Source: Sphingosinicella microcystinivorans (GTDB taxonomy: Bacteria; Pseudomonadota; Alphaproteobacteria; Sphingomonadales; Sphingomonadaceae). Taken from it: 64,000 bases of DNA. The stretch covers positions 1,565,501 through 1,629,500 of the forward strand of contig NZ_CP116005.1 in NCBI RefSeq assembly GCF_027941835.1, in the 5' to 3' direction. Position 1 is the stretch's first letter. Each line of letters begins with the position of its first letter. Positions 1-9,194 of this stretch are shown here, in pieces. Both the position numbers and the translations under genes were made by a program. The notes under the pieces are model-generated. The model was not told the origin of the DNA. It ran no database searches and was given only the letters and a program-made list of their open reading frames with translations.

Positions 1-192
1 GTTGAGCCAGGACAGGAAAGCCGGACATATGCGATCTATTACCAGACATACAGGAAGGTGAACGGGACTTGGAAAATCAACACTAATATTCCTACAACTG
101 TAAGGCATGAGCTTGGAATTTTGCCGGAAGGTGTGACCGCCCCGAAACCGGAATTGCCGCCGTCTGCCACTCATACAAAAGCAGGTGGATAG
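1..192 (+). CDS. SnoaL-like protein, C-terminal part (5' end outside window)
   Basis: Frame 1 is open from the first base and ends in TAG at 190-192. The 63 residues visible contain IYYQTYRKVNGTWKINTNI, which lines up closely with VYYQTYRKVDSVWKINSNI near the end of the SnoaL-like protein at 10476-11162, so this is the tail of a paralogue. SnoaL/NTF2-fold proteins are small cone-shaped folds that include ketosteroid isomerase-like and dehydratase-like enzymes. The catalytic part lies outside the window, so function cannot be judged. The tail after the shared segment is proline-rich and differs from the paralogue. Confidence 0.75.
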   Translation, partial: VEPGQESRTYAIYYQTYRKVNGTWKINTNIPTTVRHELGILPEGVTAPKPELPPSATHTKAGG

Positions 193-230
193 GAGAAGCT
201 CGAAAATTGTATCGTAGTTGTGTATCTGGG

Positions 231-266
231 CTTGAACCTTGCCTCCCAAGTGAGGCAAGGTTCAAG
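231..266. terminator. Strong hairpin between convergent genes
   Basis: CTTGAACCTTGCCTC at 231-245 is followed by a 6-base loop and its exact reverse complement at 252-266, giving a 15-bp perfect stem. It lies 39 bases after the stop of the partial SnoaL-like gene and before the end of the convergent SMP-30 gene. There is no T-tract on the plus side, so it may be a weak intrinsic terminator or a transcript-stabilising hairpin rather than a classic terminator. Confidence 0.5.
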
Positions 267-296
267 CCTAGGCATAACGATCGAAGCTGGTATTCC

Positions 297-320
297 AGCT
301 ATATCATATATGATATAGCT
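297..320. repeat. 24-bp perfect AT-rich palindrome at a gene end
   Basis: Bases 297-320 read the same on both strands; the half is AGCTATATCATA. The palindrome overlaps the stop codon of the minus-strand SMP-30 gene (319-321). Together with the hairpin at 231-266 it fills the gap between two convergent genes. A terminator or protein-binding role is possible but unproven. Confidence 0.5.
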
Positions 321-1185
321 AATCCCCAAGATTGAAAATGGAAACAGAACTGTTCCTTATCTGGGGAACAAGCAGGCGCATCCGTTTGTGATCTATGCCT
401 ATGGCGGCAGGCACTTCGATATTGTCGGCGACAACCACAGGCGGGCTGCTGTCCGCAGGAACGCGATAGACGTTTTTTCCGAGCTGGCTGGCTACAACAG
501 TATCGCCATTCGGAAGCAGCACAATGCCGTCAAACTGGCCGGTCGGAAGTGTACGTTCGCCGATGATGTGACCTTGCCGGTTGCGGGTCACAAGGTTTAC
601 TCCGCGACCGCCATGAATGATGTGGCCATCAGCATCGACAGTGATACCATTCGGGCGTTCCAGTGCCGGATCACGTGGGGCGAATGTCGAAACCTCTCCT
701 TTCGCATTGATGCTGAACAGCGCACCGGGCATCGTATCATTTCCGGAATCCGTAACATACACCGTCCCGTCTTTTGCTACGACAAGGTCATTGAGTCGCA
801 CTGCATCGGGAATCTCGATATTGCCGCGTGGCGCGCCGCTCTTGCGGTCAAACAGGCGGACTGCGCTGATATCGGCCACGTATAGCAGATCGCCGTGCAA
901 ATACATGCCGAGTGGATCAGCCAGCGTTACGCCATTTACACCTCCAGTAATCCACTTGAGTGAAATGACTTTGCCGTCCGGTGACACGCGCGAGATGAAT
1001 CCGTTGTTTTCAGGGCCTCGCGCTGTGAGATTCGAGACAAGATATTCGTCGCGCTCGGCGTCGTAACGTGCGGCTTCGGAGCCATCGAACCCGACATTCT
1101 GGATGACCATAAGCGGAGGCTGCGTGCCGGGTGTCGCGGTGCTGCCGGCCAGATGAAGCAGTAATGTGGCAAAGTTCGCTATCAT
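319..1185 (-). CDS. SMP-30/gluconolactonase-like beta-propeller protein
   Basis: The 288-residue protein has the repeated beta-propeller pattern of the SMP-30/gluconolactonase/LRE family (segments such as RPNGITVDADGHI and NDLVVAKDGTVYVTDSG), which bind a divalent metal and usually hydrolyse lactones. The open frame runs further upstream to 1338, but the ATG at 1185 has AGGGGGG a few bases before it, while the longer form would overlap the next gene's coding sequence. The N-terminus (MIANFATLLLHLAGSTATPG) could be an export signal, though it lacks a basic start. It lies 25 bases downstream of the molybdenum hydroxylase large subunit on the same strand and is probably cotranscribed. A lactonase here would suit opening of an oxidised ring, which is inference. 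Confidence 0.75.
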   Translation of the reverse strand: MIANFATLLLHLAGSTATPGTQPPLMVIQNVGFDGSEAARYDAERDEYLVSNLTARGPENNGFISRVSPDGKVISLKWITGGVNGVTLADPLGMYLHGDLLYVADISAVRLFDRKSGAPRGNIEIPDAVRLNDLVVAKDGTVYVTDSGNDTMPGALFSINAKGEVSTFAPRDPALERPNGITVDADGHIIHGGRGVNLVTRNRQGHIIGERTLPTGQFDGIVLLPNGDTVVASQLGKNVYRVPADSSPPVVVADNIEVPAAIGIDHKRMRLLVPQIRNSSVSIFNLGD

Positions 1186-1210
1186 GGTTTCCCCCCTAGG
1201 AGCTGATGTT

Positions 1211-3499
1211 TCAGTTATTAATTTGATCTTTGATTGGCAGTGCCCTGATACGTTTTCCTGTTGCGGCGTGGATGGCGTTGCAGAGCGCGGGCGCAACGGG
1301 CGGTAGTCCGGGTTCGCCGACGCCGCCGGGGGGCGCATCCCACGCGCTGCCGCCGACGAGGTGGACCTCTGTGATCTTGGGGGCGGCGTCGATGCGGGTG
1401 ACCTCGTAGCCGTCGAAGTTGTCCTGCTGGACGCGGCCGTCCCTGAAACTGATCTCGCCGAGCGTGGCGAGGCTGATCCCCATGACCACCGAGCCCTCCA
1501 TCTGCGAACGGATACGGTCCGGGTTCACCTGCGGGCCGCAGTCGACCGCGATGTCGGCGCGCTCGACGGTAAGCTGGCCGTTCGTGACCGAGACCTCGAT
1601 CGCGCAGGCGGTGTAAGTGACGAAGCTGTAGTGCGCGGCAATGCCAAGGCCACGGCTCGCCGCCAGCTTCCGGCCCCAGCCTATGCCCTTTGCTGCGGCC
1701 TCGATCACCGCCTTCAGCCGTGCGGTCTCGACCGGGTAGCGCGCCGGGTCCTCGCCGTAGTTGGTGGTGTCGCCCATGGCGCGCGGATCGATCGTGCGGT
1801 CCGGGCCGATGAGTTCGAGCAGATAGTCCTTGGGGTCGCGTCCCGCCGCGGCGGCAAGCTCGGCCACGAACGACTGCACGGCGAAGCAGTGCGGGATGTT
1901 GGAGACCGAGCGGAACCAGCCGATGCGCGTGTGCGCGGTTGCCGCGCAGGTCTCGGCGCGGAAGTCGGGGATCGCGAACGCGACGTTGCGCAACCCCATG
2001 CCCTGCTCGAACGGCAGCTGGTGCTTGGGATCAGGACCGAAGATCGAGCCGATCGAGGGCGCCGCGCTGCGGTGGCGCCACGCCACCGTGCGACCGGCCG
2101 CGTCGAGCCCGCCCTCCAGCCGCTCGACCGAGACGGTGTGGAAGTAGCTGTGGTGAAGGTCGTCCTCGCGCGTCCACACCACCTTCACCGGCCTGCCCTT
2201 TGCGGCGCGGCTGAGCAGCGCCGCCTCGAGCACGTAGTCCGGCTTCGACTTGCGCCCGAACCCGCCGCCGAGCAGCGTCTGGTGGATGGTCACATCGGCA
2301 ACCGGGATCTTCAGCGCCTCAGCGATGAGGTCGCGCGCCGCCTGCGGGTCCTGCGTGCAGGCCCACGCCTCGCAGCGGCCCGCACTGGTGAGGGCGAGCG
2401 CCATCGGCGGTTCCATCGGCGCCTGCGCAAGATGGGGGATGTAATACTCGGCCTCGATGCGCTTCGCGGCCTTGCCGAGTGCGCCTTCCGCATCACCGTC
2501 GCTGCGCGAGATTTGCCCCGGCGCGCGTGCCGAACGTTCGAGTTCGGCGCGGTAGGCTGCCGAGTTGTAGGCAGCGTTCGGCCCGTCGTCCCACGTGATG
2601 GTGAGCGCCTCGCGGCCCCTCATCGCCGCCCACGTGTTCGCCGCCAGCACGGCGACGCCGCCGAGCGGCTGGAACGCGGACGGGAGAGTGGGCGCGGGTA
2701 GGTCGACGATGTCGACAACGCCGGGCACCTTGAACGCCGCGGCCTTGTCCACGCTCTTCGTCTTGCCACCGTAGACGGGTGGGCGCGCGATGACGGCGTA
2801 GAGCATGTCCGGCAGGCGTGCGTCGATGCCGTAGTCGGCGCAGCCCGTCGTTATGGCGACACCATCGGCAGAGGGTACGGCGTGACCGATGTAGCGGAAC
2901 TGCGCCGGTGTCTTCAGGGTCACCGCGGCGCGGTCGGGGACGACAAGCGCTGCCGCGTCCTTCGCGAGTGCGCCGTAGCCGAGCTTCCGGCCCGTGGGAC
3001 GGTGTATCACTTCGTGGAGGCTCGCGGCGACCTCGCCGGGATTCACGCCCCAGCGCGCCGCGGCGGCCTGTTCCAGCATCGTGCGCGCGGCTGCGCCGCA
3101 GCGCCTGAGCGGCATGAACAGGTGCCGCATGCTGCGCGAGCCGTCGGTGTTCTGGTTGCCGTAGCGCGCCTCGTCGCCTACGGCCTGTGCGACGTGCACG
3201 CGGCTCCAGTCAGCTTCCAGCTCGTCGGCGATCACCATGGCGAGGCTGGTACGGATGCCCTGGCCCATCTCGGCGCGGTGGCAGGTGATGGTCACCGTGC
3301 CGTTCTCGCCGATCGCTACGAACAGGGCGGGATCGTCGCGCCAGCCGCCGCTCTGTCCGTCGGCGCCGTACCTGGGCGCTTCGCTGGTCTGCGCCAGTGC
3401 CATCCGCGGCAGACCGAGCGCGAGTACGAACGCACCGCCCGCACCGATGAGGCCGCGGCGGCTGATGTTGTCAAAGTTATCGAACGGCTCCGCTTTCAT
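1211..3499 (-). CDS. Molybdopterin-binding subunit of an isoquinoline 1-oxidoreductase-like hydroxylase
   Basis: The 762-residue protein belongs to the xanthine dehydrogenase-type molybdenum hydroxylase large subunits, closest in style to IorB. The N-terminus carries a twin-arginine signal ([19 protein letters not shown]), so the folded cofactor-loaded complex should be exported through Tat. [20 protein letters not shown] and the C-terminal [10 protein letters not shown], which holds the catalytic Glu, are visible. Such enzymes hydroxylate N-heterocycles or aldehydes with water-derived oxygen. The gene overlaps the iron-sulfur subunit by 4 bases (3496-3499), so translation is coupled. No FAD subunit and no XdhC-type maturation factor is in the window, as in the Ior class, where electrons go to a cytochrome. 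The substrate is unknown. Confidence 0.88.
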   Translation of the reverse strand: MKAEPFDNFDNISRRGLIGAGGAFVLALGLPRMALAQTSEAPRYGADGQSGGWRDDPALFVAIGENGTVTITCHRAEMGQGIRTSLAMVIADELEADWSRVHVAQAVGDEARYGNQNTDGSRSMRHLFMPLRRCGAAARTMLEQAAAARWGVNPGEVAASLHEVIHRPTGRKLGYGALAKDAAALVVPDRAAVTLKTPAQFRYIGHAVPSADGVAITTGCADYGIDARLPDMLYAVIARPPVYGGKTKSVDKAAAFKVPGVVDIVDLPAPTLPSAFQPLGGVAVLAANTWAAMRGREALTITWDDGPNAAYNSAAYRAELERSARAPGQISRSDGDAEGALGKAAKRIEAEYYIPHLAQAPMEPPMALALTSAGRCEAWACTQDPQAARDLIAEALKIPVADVTIHQTLLGGGFGRKSKPDYVLEAALLSRAAKGRPVKVVWTREDDLHHSYFHTVSVERLEGGLDAAGRTVAWRHRSAAPSIGSIFGPDPKHQLPFEQGMGLRNVAFAIPDFRAETCAATAHTRIGWFRSVSNIPHCFAVQSFVAELAAAAGRDPKDYLLELIGPDRTIDPRAMGDTTNYGEDPARYPVETARLKAVIEAAAKGIGWGRKLAASRGLGIAAHYSFVTYTACAIEVSVTNGQLTVERADIAVDCGPQVNPDRIRSQMEGSVVMGISLATLGEISFRDGRVQQDNFDGYEVTRIDAAPKITEVHLVGGSAWDAPPGGVGEPGLPPVAPALCNAIHAATGKRIRALPIKDQINN

Positions 3500-3954
3500 G
3501 CCTGCGCTCCCATCGAACTTGCCGCCTTAATGGCGGCGCGGATGCGCGCGTAGGTGCCGCAGCGGCAGATGTTGCCGGCCATGGCGGCGTCGATGTCCGC
3601 GTCGGTCGGCTCCGGCGTCTCCGCGAGCAGCGCCGCCGCCTGCATGATCTGGCCGGGCTGGCAATAGCCGCACTGCGCGACGCCGAACTGCCGCCACGCG
3701 CGCTGGACGGCGTGATCGCCCTGTTCCGACAGCCCCTCGATCGTCGTCACCGCCTGGTCCGCCACTGCCGACATCGGCAGCTGGCACGAGCGCATCGCGG
3801 CCCCGTCCAGATGCACGGTGCACGCCCCGCACAAACCCGCGCCGCACCCGAATTTCGTCCCTGTCAGTCCGAGAAGATCGCGCACGTACCAGAGCAGTGG
3901 CATCTCGGGATCGCCGTCATACGCCCGCTCAACACCGTTCAACCTGAAACGCAT
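3496..3954 (-). CDS. (2Fe-2S) subunit of the IorAB-like molybdenum hydroxylase
   Basis: This 152-residue protein has the two [2Fe-2S] motifs of the family: the plant-ferredoxin type around Cys37, Cys42, Cys45 and Cys57 ([16 protein letters not shown]) and the helical type with Cys95, Cys98, Cys130 and Cys132 (CGYCQPGQ...CRCGTYARI). It passes electrons from the molybdenum centre of the adjacent large subunit to an external acceptor. Length is normal for IorA-type subunits. ATG at 3954 is preceded by GGAGG. It is first in a minus-strand operon (this gene, large subunit, SMP-30) and is divergent from the TonB receptor; the shared upstream region holds a palindrome at 4018-4030. Confidence 0.92.
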   Translation of the reverse strand: MRFRLNGVERAYDGDPEMPLLWYVRDLLGLTGTKFGCGAGLCGACTVHLDGAAMRSCQLPMSAVADQAVTTIEGLSEQGDHAVQRAWRQFGVAQCGYCQPGQIMQAAALLAETPEPTDADIDAAMAGNICRCGTYARIRAAIKAASSMGAQA

Positions 3955-4017
3955 GCCAAAACCTCCGCATGGTTTTTCACCGTATCGGCGTACCGTTCTA
4001 ATACCCTATTGTAACCG

Positions 4018-4030
4018 ATTGTAGCACAAT
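4018..4030. promoter_or_regulatory. Candidate GntR operator, site 1 of 3
   Basis: ATTGTAGCACAAT is a perfect inverted repeat (ATTGT-AGC-ACAAT) in the divergent region between the molybdenum hydroxylase and the TonB receptor. Nearly the same sequence occurs at 23014-23026 and 25522-25534, also in divergent promoter regions. The TTGT-N3-ACAA pattern fits what is known of FadR/FCD-type GntR operators (core GT...AC), and the only GntR gene in the window is at 23805-24542. A further half-site, ATTGTAACC, lies just upstream at 4008-4016. Confidence 0.55.
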
Positions 4031-4130
4031 TTTGCCATATACCTATTGCCAAGATCGTTTTCTTTGATATGGTCGCAGGTAACGATCGGGTGGCCTTTTG
4101 GTCATTGCGAATAAATTTGGGGAGGAGTCG

Positions 4131-4159
4131 GATCCTCTCCGAACATTGGGGAGAGGATC
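4131..4159 (+). promoter_or_regulatory. 5'-leader hairpin that masks the ribosome-binding site of the TonB receptor
   Basis: GATCCTCTCC (4131-4140) is the exact reverse complement of GGAGAGGATC (4150-4159), with a 9-base loop between them. The right arm contains the ribosome-binding sequence GGAGAGG for the GTG start at 4163. If folded, the 10-bp stem would hide the binding site. Both arms are seen directly; a role in translational control is inference. Confidence 0.5.
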
Positions 4160-4162
4160 AAC

Positions 4163-6289
4163 GTGCACTACACAATGCTTGTTTCCCGGCTTGCGATGGC
4201 CGTTGCGATAACCGGAATTTCCCAGCCCGCGTTGGCGCAGGCTACAGATAACGACGCAACCACCGGCGGCGTTGAGGAAATCGTTGTCACGGCCCAGAAG
4301 CGTGAGCAGCGTCTTCAGGACGTGCCGATCACTGTTTCCGCGCTTTCCGGCGCCGGTGCAGAAGCGCGAGGCATTCAGAGCACTGAAGAGCTTTCAACGG
4401 CCGTTCCGTCGCTCGACTGGCAGGCGGGTAAGGCGGGAAGCCCCTATATCCGCGGTATCGGTTCGATCATCTCGACTGCCGGCAACGAGTCGTCGGTTGG
4501 CCTCTTTGTCGACGGCGTGCTGTTGATCAGCCCTCTGCAAGCCAACTTCAACCTCAACAACGTCGAACGAGTCGAGGTGCTGAAGGGGCCGCAGGGTACG
4601 CTGTTCGGCCGCAATGCGAATGGCGGCGTCATCAACATAATCACGCTCGATCCGTCGCAAGAGACCAAAGTCGACGCAAGTCTCGGCTATGGCAACTATG
4701 ACACGGTCGATGCGCAGTTCTACGGCAACGTCGGCCTGACCGATACGCTCGCCGCAAATGTTGCGGTGGCCTATCGCAATCAGATGGACGGATGGGGCAA
4801 GAATGTCATTACCGGCGCTGACGCCTATGATGGCGACTCGTTCGATATCCGTGCAAAGCTGGGGTGGTCGCCGACACCGGAAACCGACATCATTCTCACG
4901 GGCCAGTATTTCACCAATCACAACGAAGCCACGAAGAACAGGCTTTTGCGCGGTACTGTCGGTACCAACGGTGCTCTTCCGCCGCCGGGCTTCTACGACG
5001 TCAATGAGAGCTTCGAATCGTTCACCGAAACCGACGTATGGTCGGTCAATCTCCGGGTCACTCACGATTTCGGTGCGGCGACATTCCGGTCGTTGACGGC
5101 GTATACCGATGTCGACACACTCTGGGCGTATGATTCCGATGCAGGCCCTCTTGTTACGCTCGATGGCGACATTTTCGAAAATGCGTCGGGTTTCACACAG
5201 GAGTTCCAGCTGCTGTCACCCGCCGAGCAGAGTGTTCGCTGGATCGTCGGCCTCTACTATCTCGATATGGAAGCAGCGTTTACACCAATCGAGCTCGAAG
5301 GAACATCAGTCGGCGGTGCATTCGTGGAAGTGTTCGGTCATACCCGGGCCCGTTCTCTTGCGGGCTTTGGCGAAGTCACCTTTGAGCTGGCACCCACCAC
5401 GCATCTGACGCTCGGCGGACGTTATACATTCGACAAGCGGACCGTGGACGGCCACACCGATGTCAATGGCAATCCCGGCGTGGTGTCGTATCAGCAGAAG
5501 AATTTTAGCGAACCAACCTACCGGGTCACGCTCGATCACAAATTTACAGACGATGTCATGGCCTATGCCACGGTGAGCACCGGCTACAACTCGGGTCAGT
5601 TCAACACCGGAAATGCGAGGGCACCTGCGGTGAAACCGGAAAAAATGCAGGCCTATGAGGTCGGTATAAAATCAAACCTGCTCGACCGGCGCCTGCAACT
5701 CAACGCAGCGGCCTTTTGGTACGATTACAAGGATCTGCAGGTAAACATCGTGCGGGAGGCCGTTACGGTGCAGACCAACGCCGCAAAGGCGAGGGTCAAG
5801 GGCTTCGAAATCGAGCTGAATGCGGCGCCTGTGGACAACCTGTCCCTGCAGTTCGCGTTCTCATATCTCGACTCGGAATACACGAAGTATGCCGATGCGC
5901 AATTTTATATCCCGAATGCTGGCGGCGGTTACACGACGATTGTCGGTGATGCCTCCGGCAATCAGATGATTAATGCACCGAAATACTCCGGATTTGCTTA
6001 TGCCCAGTACGAGATTAAGACAGATATAGGATCGTTTACACCTGGTCTGTCTTACGCATACAAGAGCAAGATTTACCGCAACTACCAGAATAACCTGGTT
6101 TCGCCTTCGCAGAATCTCGTCAATGCCTCTCTTTTGTTCACACCAGCTTCCGGGAGCTGGGATGTACGACTGTGGGGCAAGAATCTTCTCGACGAGAAGA
6201 ACGAACAGAAGTCGGTCCGGCTTGAAGGCGCGATGGGCCGTCCGTTTGCGCCGCTTACGTATGGTGTGACGCTGGGATTGCATTTCTGA
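4163..6289 (+). CDS. TonB-dependent outer-membrane receptor
   Basis: The 708-residue protein has a signal peptide ending at QPALAQ, a TonB box-like segment (EEIVVTAQKRE), a plug domain containing VERVEVLKGPQGTLFGRNA, and a C-terminal beta-barrel ending in an aromatic residue (GVTLGLHF). It would carry a bulky or scarce substrate across the outer membrane using TonB energy. The GTG start at 4163 is chosen because GGAGAGG sits 6 bases upstream; the ATG at 4175 would be too far from it. Divergent from the molybdenum hydroxylase operon and followed by SnoaL-like and flavoprotein genes, it is probably the entry port for the compound degraded by this locus. The substrate is not evident from sequence. 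Confidence 0.92.
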   Translation: MHYTMLVSRLAMAVAITGISQPALAQATDNDATTGGVEEIVVTAQKREQRLQDVPITVSALSGAGAEARGIQSTEELSTAVPSLDWQAGKAGSPYIRGIGSIISTAGNESSVGLFVDGVLLISPLQANFNLNNVERVEVLKGPQGTLFGRNANGGVINIITLDPSQETKVDASLGYGNYDTVDAQFYGNVGLTDTLAANVAVAYRNQMDGWGKNVITGADAYDGDSFDIRAKLGWSPTPETDIILTGQYFTNHNEATKNRLLRGTVGTNGALPPPGFYDVNESFESFTETDVWSVNLRVTHDFGAATFRSLTAYTDVDTLWAYDSDAGPLVTLDGDIFENASGFTQEFQLLSPAEQSVRWIVGLYYLDMEAAFTPIELEGTSVGGAFVEVFGHTRARSLAGFGEVTFELAPTTHLTLGGRYTFDKRTVDGHTDVNGNPGVVSYQQKNFSEPTYRVTLDHKFTDDVMAYATVSTGYNSGQFNTGNARAPAVKPEKMQAYEVGIKSNLLDRRLQLNAAAFWYDYKDLQVNIVREAVTVQTNAAKARVKGFEIELNAAPVDNLSLQFAFSYLDSEYTKYADAQFYIPNAGGGYTTIVGDASGNQMINAPKYSGFAYAQYEIKTDIGSFTPGLSYAYKSKIYRNYQNNLVSPSQNLVNASLLFTPASGSWDVRLWGKNLLDEKNEQKSVRLEGAMGRPFAPLTYGVTLGLHF

Positions 6290-6333
6290 TCGTAGCTGAA
6301 TTGAATGGCTGATCTTTGAGGGAAGGAGAGAAA

Positions 6334-6789
6334 ATGACGAATGATGTAGTCGCTGACGAGAAGGCAATCCGGGAATTGTTCGGGAACCTGATGGATGCCG
6401 TGCGTCGCGAGGATGCGCCGGGAGTGGCTCAAGCCTATGCGCCGGAAGGATTCATCTATCTCGACGTGAGCACACCGCGGGCCTTCCACGGGCGCGAAGG
6501 TGCCGAGCACACTTGGAGATTGTGGTTTTCAATGATCGAACCCGGCTCCGGGACAGGGGATGCGACAGAGCTGCAGGTAACTGTGGCGGGCGAATACGCA
6601 TTTGCCATGCATTTCGACCACTATACTGCGAAGCCGAAAGATCCATCTCTTGCGCACCTGTTCGACTTCACCAACAGGGCGACGTCATGGCTCAAGAAAA
6701 TCAATGGACGGTGGCATATCCTTGTCGAGCATAATTCCTTCCCCATCGATCTGGTGACAGGTCAGGCTGATTTCAAATCGAAGGAATAA
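6334..6789 (+). CDS. SnoaL/NTF2-fold protein (DUF4440-like)
   Basis: The 151-residue cytoplasmic protein begins EKAIRELFGNLMDAVRREDAPG, then AYAPEGFIYLDV, the layout of SnoaL-like/ketosteroid isomerase-like single-domain proteins. The ATG at 6334 is preceded by GGAAGGAG; the open frame also has an upstream TTG at 6316 that is less likely. It lies 44 bases after the TonB receptor gene. Members of this fold range from isomerases and hydratases to non-enzymatic binders, so no reaction can be assigned. It is one of four SnoaL-fold genes in the first 11 kb. Confidence 0.75.
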   Translation: MTNDVVADEKAIRELFGNLMDAVRREDAPGVAQAYAPEGFIYLDVSTPRAFHGREGAEHTWRLWFSMIEPGSGTGDATELQVTVAGEYAFAMHFDHYTAKPKDPSLAHLFDFTNRATSWLKKINGRWHILVEHNSFPIDLVTGQADFKSKE

Positions 6790-6883
6790 GATCGTTCGTG
6801 ATCAAACGCTCTGACAGCGTGTTGGTTTCCCAAAAGCGTGCCAAGCGATGTCAGGGCCTTTCTTGCGCGCGCGAGGGGCAGTG

Positions 6884-7351
6884 ATGGCTGCTGATACGGA
6901 AGACCTGAACACACGTGCCGTGTTTGCGTTCCTGCAGGCACTGACAAGCGGATCTGCCGAGAAAGCAGATCCGCTTCTGGCAGAGCATGTGCAATGGAGC
7001 ATACCTCGTGCCGTTCCGGATGCGCCCTGGGATCGAGAGACTGCGCTGCAAGTTGTAAGCAGCATCCCGACGATGCTGGACGATTTTTCAATATTGTTGT
7101 TCGATAGTGAAAGCGGTTTACCCATCCCGCTCGATTCCAGAACCATCGAGATGGCTTCCGGTGCGCCGGGCGTGACAGCGCAGGGTGACCGGGTCGCCGT
7201 GGAAGCCGTCGCGCACGGAAAGCATCAGGACCGGATCTACAGGAACCGCTATCATTTTCTCTTTGTTCTGCGAGATGGACAAATCGCTCGAATCCTGGAG
7301 TACAACGACACGCAGCACCTCGCTGAGGTGTTCGGTGCGACTGTCGGATGA
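6884..7351 (+). CDS. SnoaL/NTF2-fold protein
   Basis: The 155-residue protein has the shape of a SnoaL-like domain: NTRAVFAFLQALTSGSAEKA, then LLAEHVQWSIP, and a C-terminal sheet RNRYHFLFVLRDGQIARILEYND. An upstream ATG at 6848 is in frame, but the ATG at 6884 has GAGGGG six bases before it and starts a typical domain boundary. Its stop overlaps an ATG at 7348 in the next frame, so translation of the flavoprotein gene may be coupled. Isomerase or dehydratase activity is possible but unsupported by visible catalytic residues. Confidence 0.7.
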   Translation: MAADTEDLNTRAVFAFLQALTSGSAEKADPLLAEHVQWSIPRAVPDAPWDRETALQVVSSIPTMLDDFSILLFDSESGLPIPLDSRTIEMASGAPGVTAQGDRVAVEAVAHGKHQDRIYRNRYHFLFVLRDGQIARILEYNDTQHLAEVFGATVG

Positions 7352-7380
7352 ACATGCCAGCAAGGTACAAGGGAGTTATC

Positions 7381-9141
7381 ATGAACGAAGCATCGAAAGG
7401 CCAGCGGCCTCCTTCGCGGGTTGATCGTCGCAGTTTCATTCGTGCAGCCGGCGGCACGACCGTAGCGGCCGTTGGCGGGACCTCGCTCGTTGTAGGTCCT
7501 GCACAGGGAGCCGCCCGCAAATGGGACCATGAAGTGGACGTGGTTGTGGTTGGCTCCGGCGGTGCTGCCCTCGCTGCGGCTGTTACGGCGGTTTCGCGCG
7601 GCCTCAAGGTCGCCGTTCTCGAAGCCGCACCTGTTGCAGGCGGCGCAACGGCCCGTTCGGGCGGCGGCTACTGGATCCCGAACAACCGCTACATGCGCGC
7701 GAAAGGTATTCAGGATCCGCGCGAGGACTGCATTCGCTACATGGCTCGCTACTCCTTTACCCAGCTCTATGATCCGAACGCCGAGCACTACGGTATTCCG
7801 GGACTATCGCTGAAACAGATGGCGGCAATGTATGATAACGCCGCGCCGGCCGTGGAACTGTTTGAAAAACTGGGCGCCCTGGCGACACGGGAAGACGATT
7901 CCTACGACTATTGGGAATCCGCTTCCGAGAATAAAGCGCCGCAGGGCCGGCTGATCTGGACGAAAATCACGGCTCCGGCGGGAACGGCAACGGGAGGGGG
8001 CGCGGACACCATCCGCCAGATGGGAGACTGGCTTGCCAAGAATGGCGCCCCTGTCCAGCTTGAGCACCGCGTCATCAAGCTCGTTACGAACAGCAAGGGG
8101 GCCGTAATCGGCGTTGTCGCAAGTGATACCGACGAGAACCAGATCCACTTTCGTGCCCGGCGCGGCGTCCACTTCGGATCAGGCGGCTTCACGCTCAACG
8201 AAGACCTGCGCCTGAATTTCCAGCGGGGGCCGGTTTTCGGGAGCTGCGGCCCCATGACCAATCAGGGTGATCTTGTCTACATGGCATCTGCGATCGGGGC
8301 GAAGCTCGGCAACATGCAGAACGGCTGGCGCTTTCAGCTCGTTCTGGACCAGGTGCTCCAGACCCCGGGCCTTGCCACCGATGTCTGGGGCGTGATCGGC
8401 GACAGCATGATCATGGTCAACAAATACGGCCAGCGTGTTGTAAACGAGAAACGGCCGTACAGCGATCGGGGCGAAATCCATTTCAACTATGATGCGAACA
8501 GGAACGAGTGGACCAATCTCGTTCTCATGCAGATTCTCGATCAGCGCGCCTATGACCTCTGTCAGGGGAGGTATCCGATTCCGCCGAAAGGCGCCACGGC
8601 GCCCTATATCATTTCGGCACCGGACCTCGACGCTCTTGCAAAGGCGATCAGGGAACGTCTGGATCGACATGCGCCGCGAACCGGCGGCTTTCAACTCGAT
8701 GAGAGTTTTCTGCCGAATCTCCGGACCAGCATAAAGCGCTTCAACAGCTTCGCGGAATCCGGAAACGATGAAGATTTCGGGCGAGGATCGTTCGGATACG
8801 ATCGCCAGTGGCACGAACGTTTCGGCGGACCCGAGTCGGTTTCCGCGAACAACAAGCCGAACAAGACGATGTATCCGTTGTCGGATAAAGGGCCGTATCA
8901 CGCCATCTTGCTCGTATCGGGCAACGCAGACACGAACGGCGGTCCGATGATCAACGAAAATGCCCAGATCATTTCCATAGCCAACGAGCCGATTCCAGGC
9001 CTCTACGGTGCCGGCAACTGCATCGCCTCTCCATCGGGGCGGGCATATTGGGGCGGCGGTGCGACCATCGGTCTGGCGTTCACCTTCGGCTATATCGCCG
9101 CCAATCACATGGCGTCTGCGCCGGTCAACGAGGATGTTTGA
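7381..9141 (+). CDS. Tat-exported FAD-dependent oxidoreductase, KstD/fumarate-reductase flavoprotein family
   Basis: The 586-residue protein begins with a twin-arginine signal (VDRRSFIRAAGGTT) and then the dinucleotide-binding motif VVVVGSGGAALAAA, GGATARSGGGYWIPNN, and a C-terminal FAD-binding segment GLYGAGNCIASPSGRAYWGG. This is the layout of 3-ketosteroid delta-1-dehydrogenases and soluble fumarate-reductase flavoproteins, which move hydride pairs on ring ketones or fumarate-like acids. ATG at 7381 has AAGGGAG upstream; the ATG at 7348 would add 11 residues and lacks a ribosome site. A Tat signal would place the enzyme in the periplasm, which is unusual for KstD-type enzymes. The exact substrate cannot be read from sequence. 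Confidence 0.82.
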   Translation: MNEASKGQRPPSRVDRRSFIRAAGGTTVAAVGGTSLVVGPAQGAARKWDHEVDVVVVGSGGAALAAAVTAVSRGLKVAVLEAAPVAGGATARSGGGYWIPNNRYMRAKGIQDPREDCIRYMARYSFTQLYDPNAEHYGIPGLSLKQMAAMYDNAAPAVELFEKLGALATREDDSYDYWESASENKAPQGRLIWTKITAPAGTATGGGADTIRQMGDWLAKNGAPVQLEHRVIKLVTNSKGAVIGVVASDTDENQIHFRARRGVHFGSGGFTLNEDLRLNFQRGPVFGSCGPMTNQGDLVYMASAIGAKLGNMQNGWRFQLVLDQVLQTPGLATDVWGVIGDSMIMVNKYGQRVVNEKRPYSDRGEIHFNYDANRNEWTNLVLMQILDQRAYDLCQGRYPIPPKGATAPYIISAPDLDALAKAIRERLDRHAPRTGGFQLDESFLPNLRTSIKRFNSFAESGNDEDFGRGSFGYDRQWHERFGGPESVSANNKPNKTMYPLSDKGPYHAILLVSGNADTNGGPMINENAQIISIANEPIPGLYGAGNCIASPSGRAYWGGGATIGLAFTFGYIAANHMASAPVNEDV

Positions 9142-9194
9142 CGTAAATTCGTCGTTCAGACGAAATCACGTTCTATAGTGGCATGGAGGGCCGC

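Noticed and set aside
7381-9141. Naming the flavoprotein kstD
   Set aside because: The family pattern fits, but fumarate-reductase-type flavoproteins look the same by eye and the Tat signal is atypical; no gene symbol is justified.
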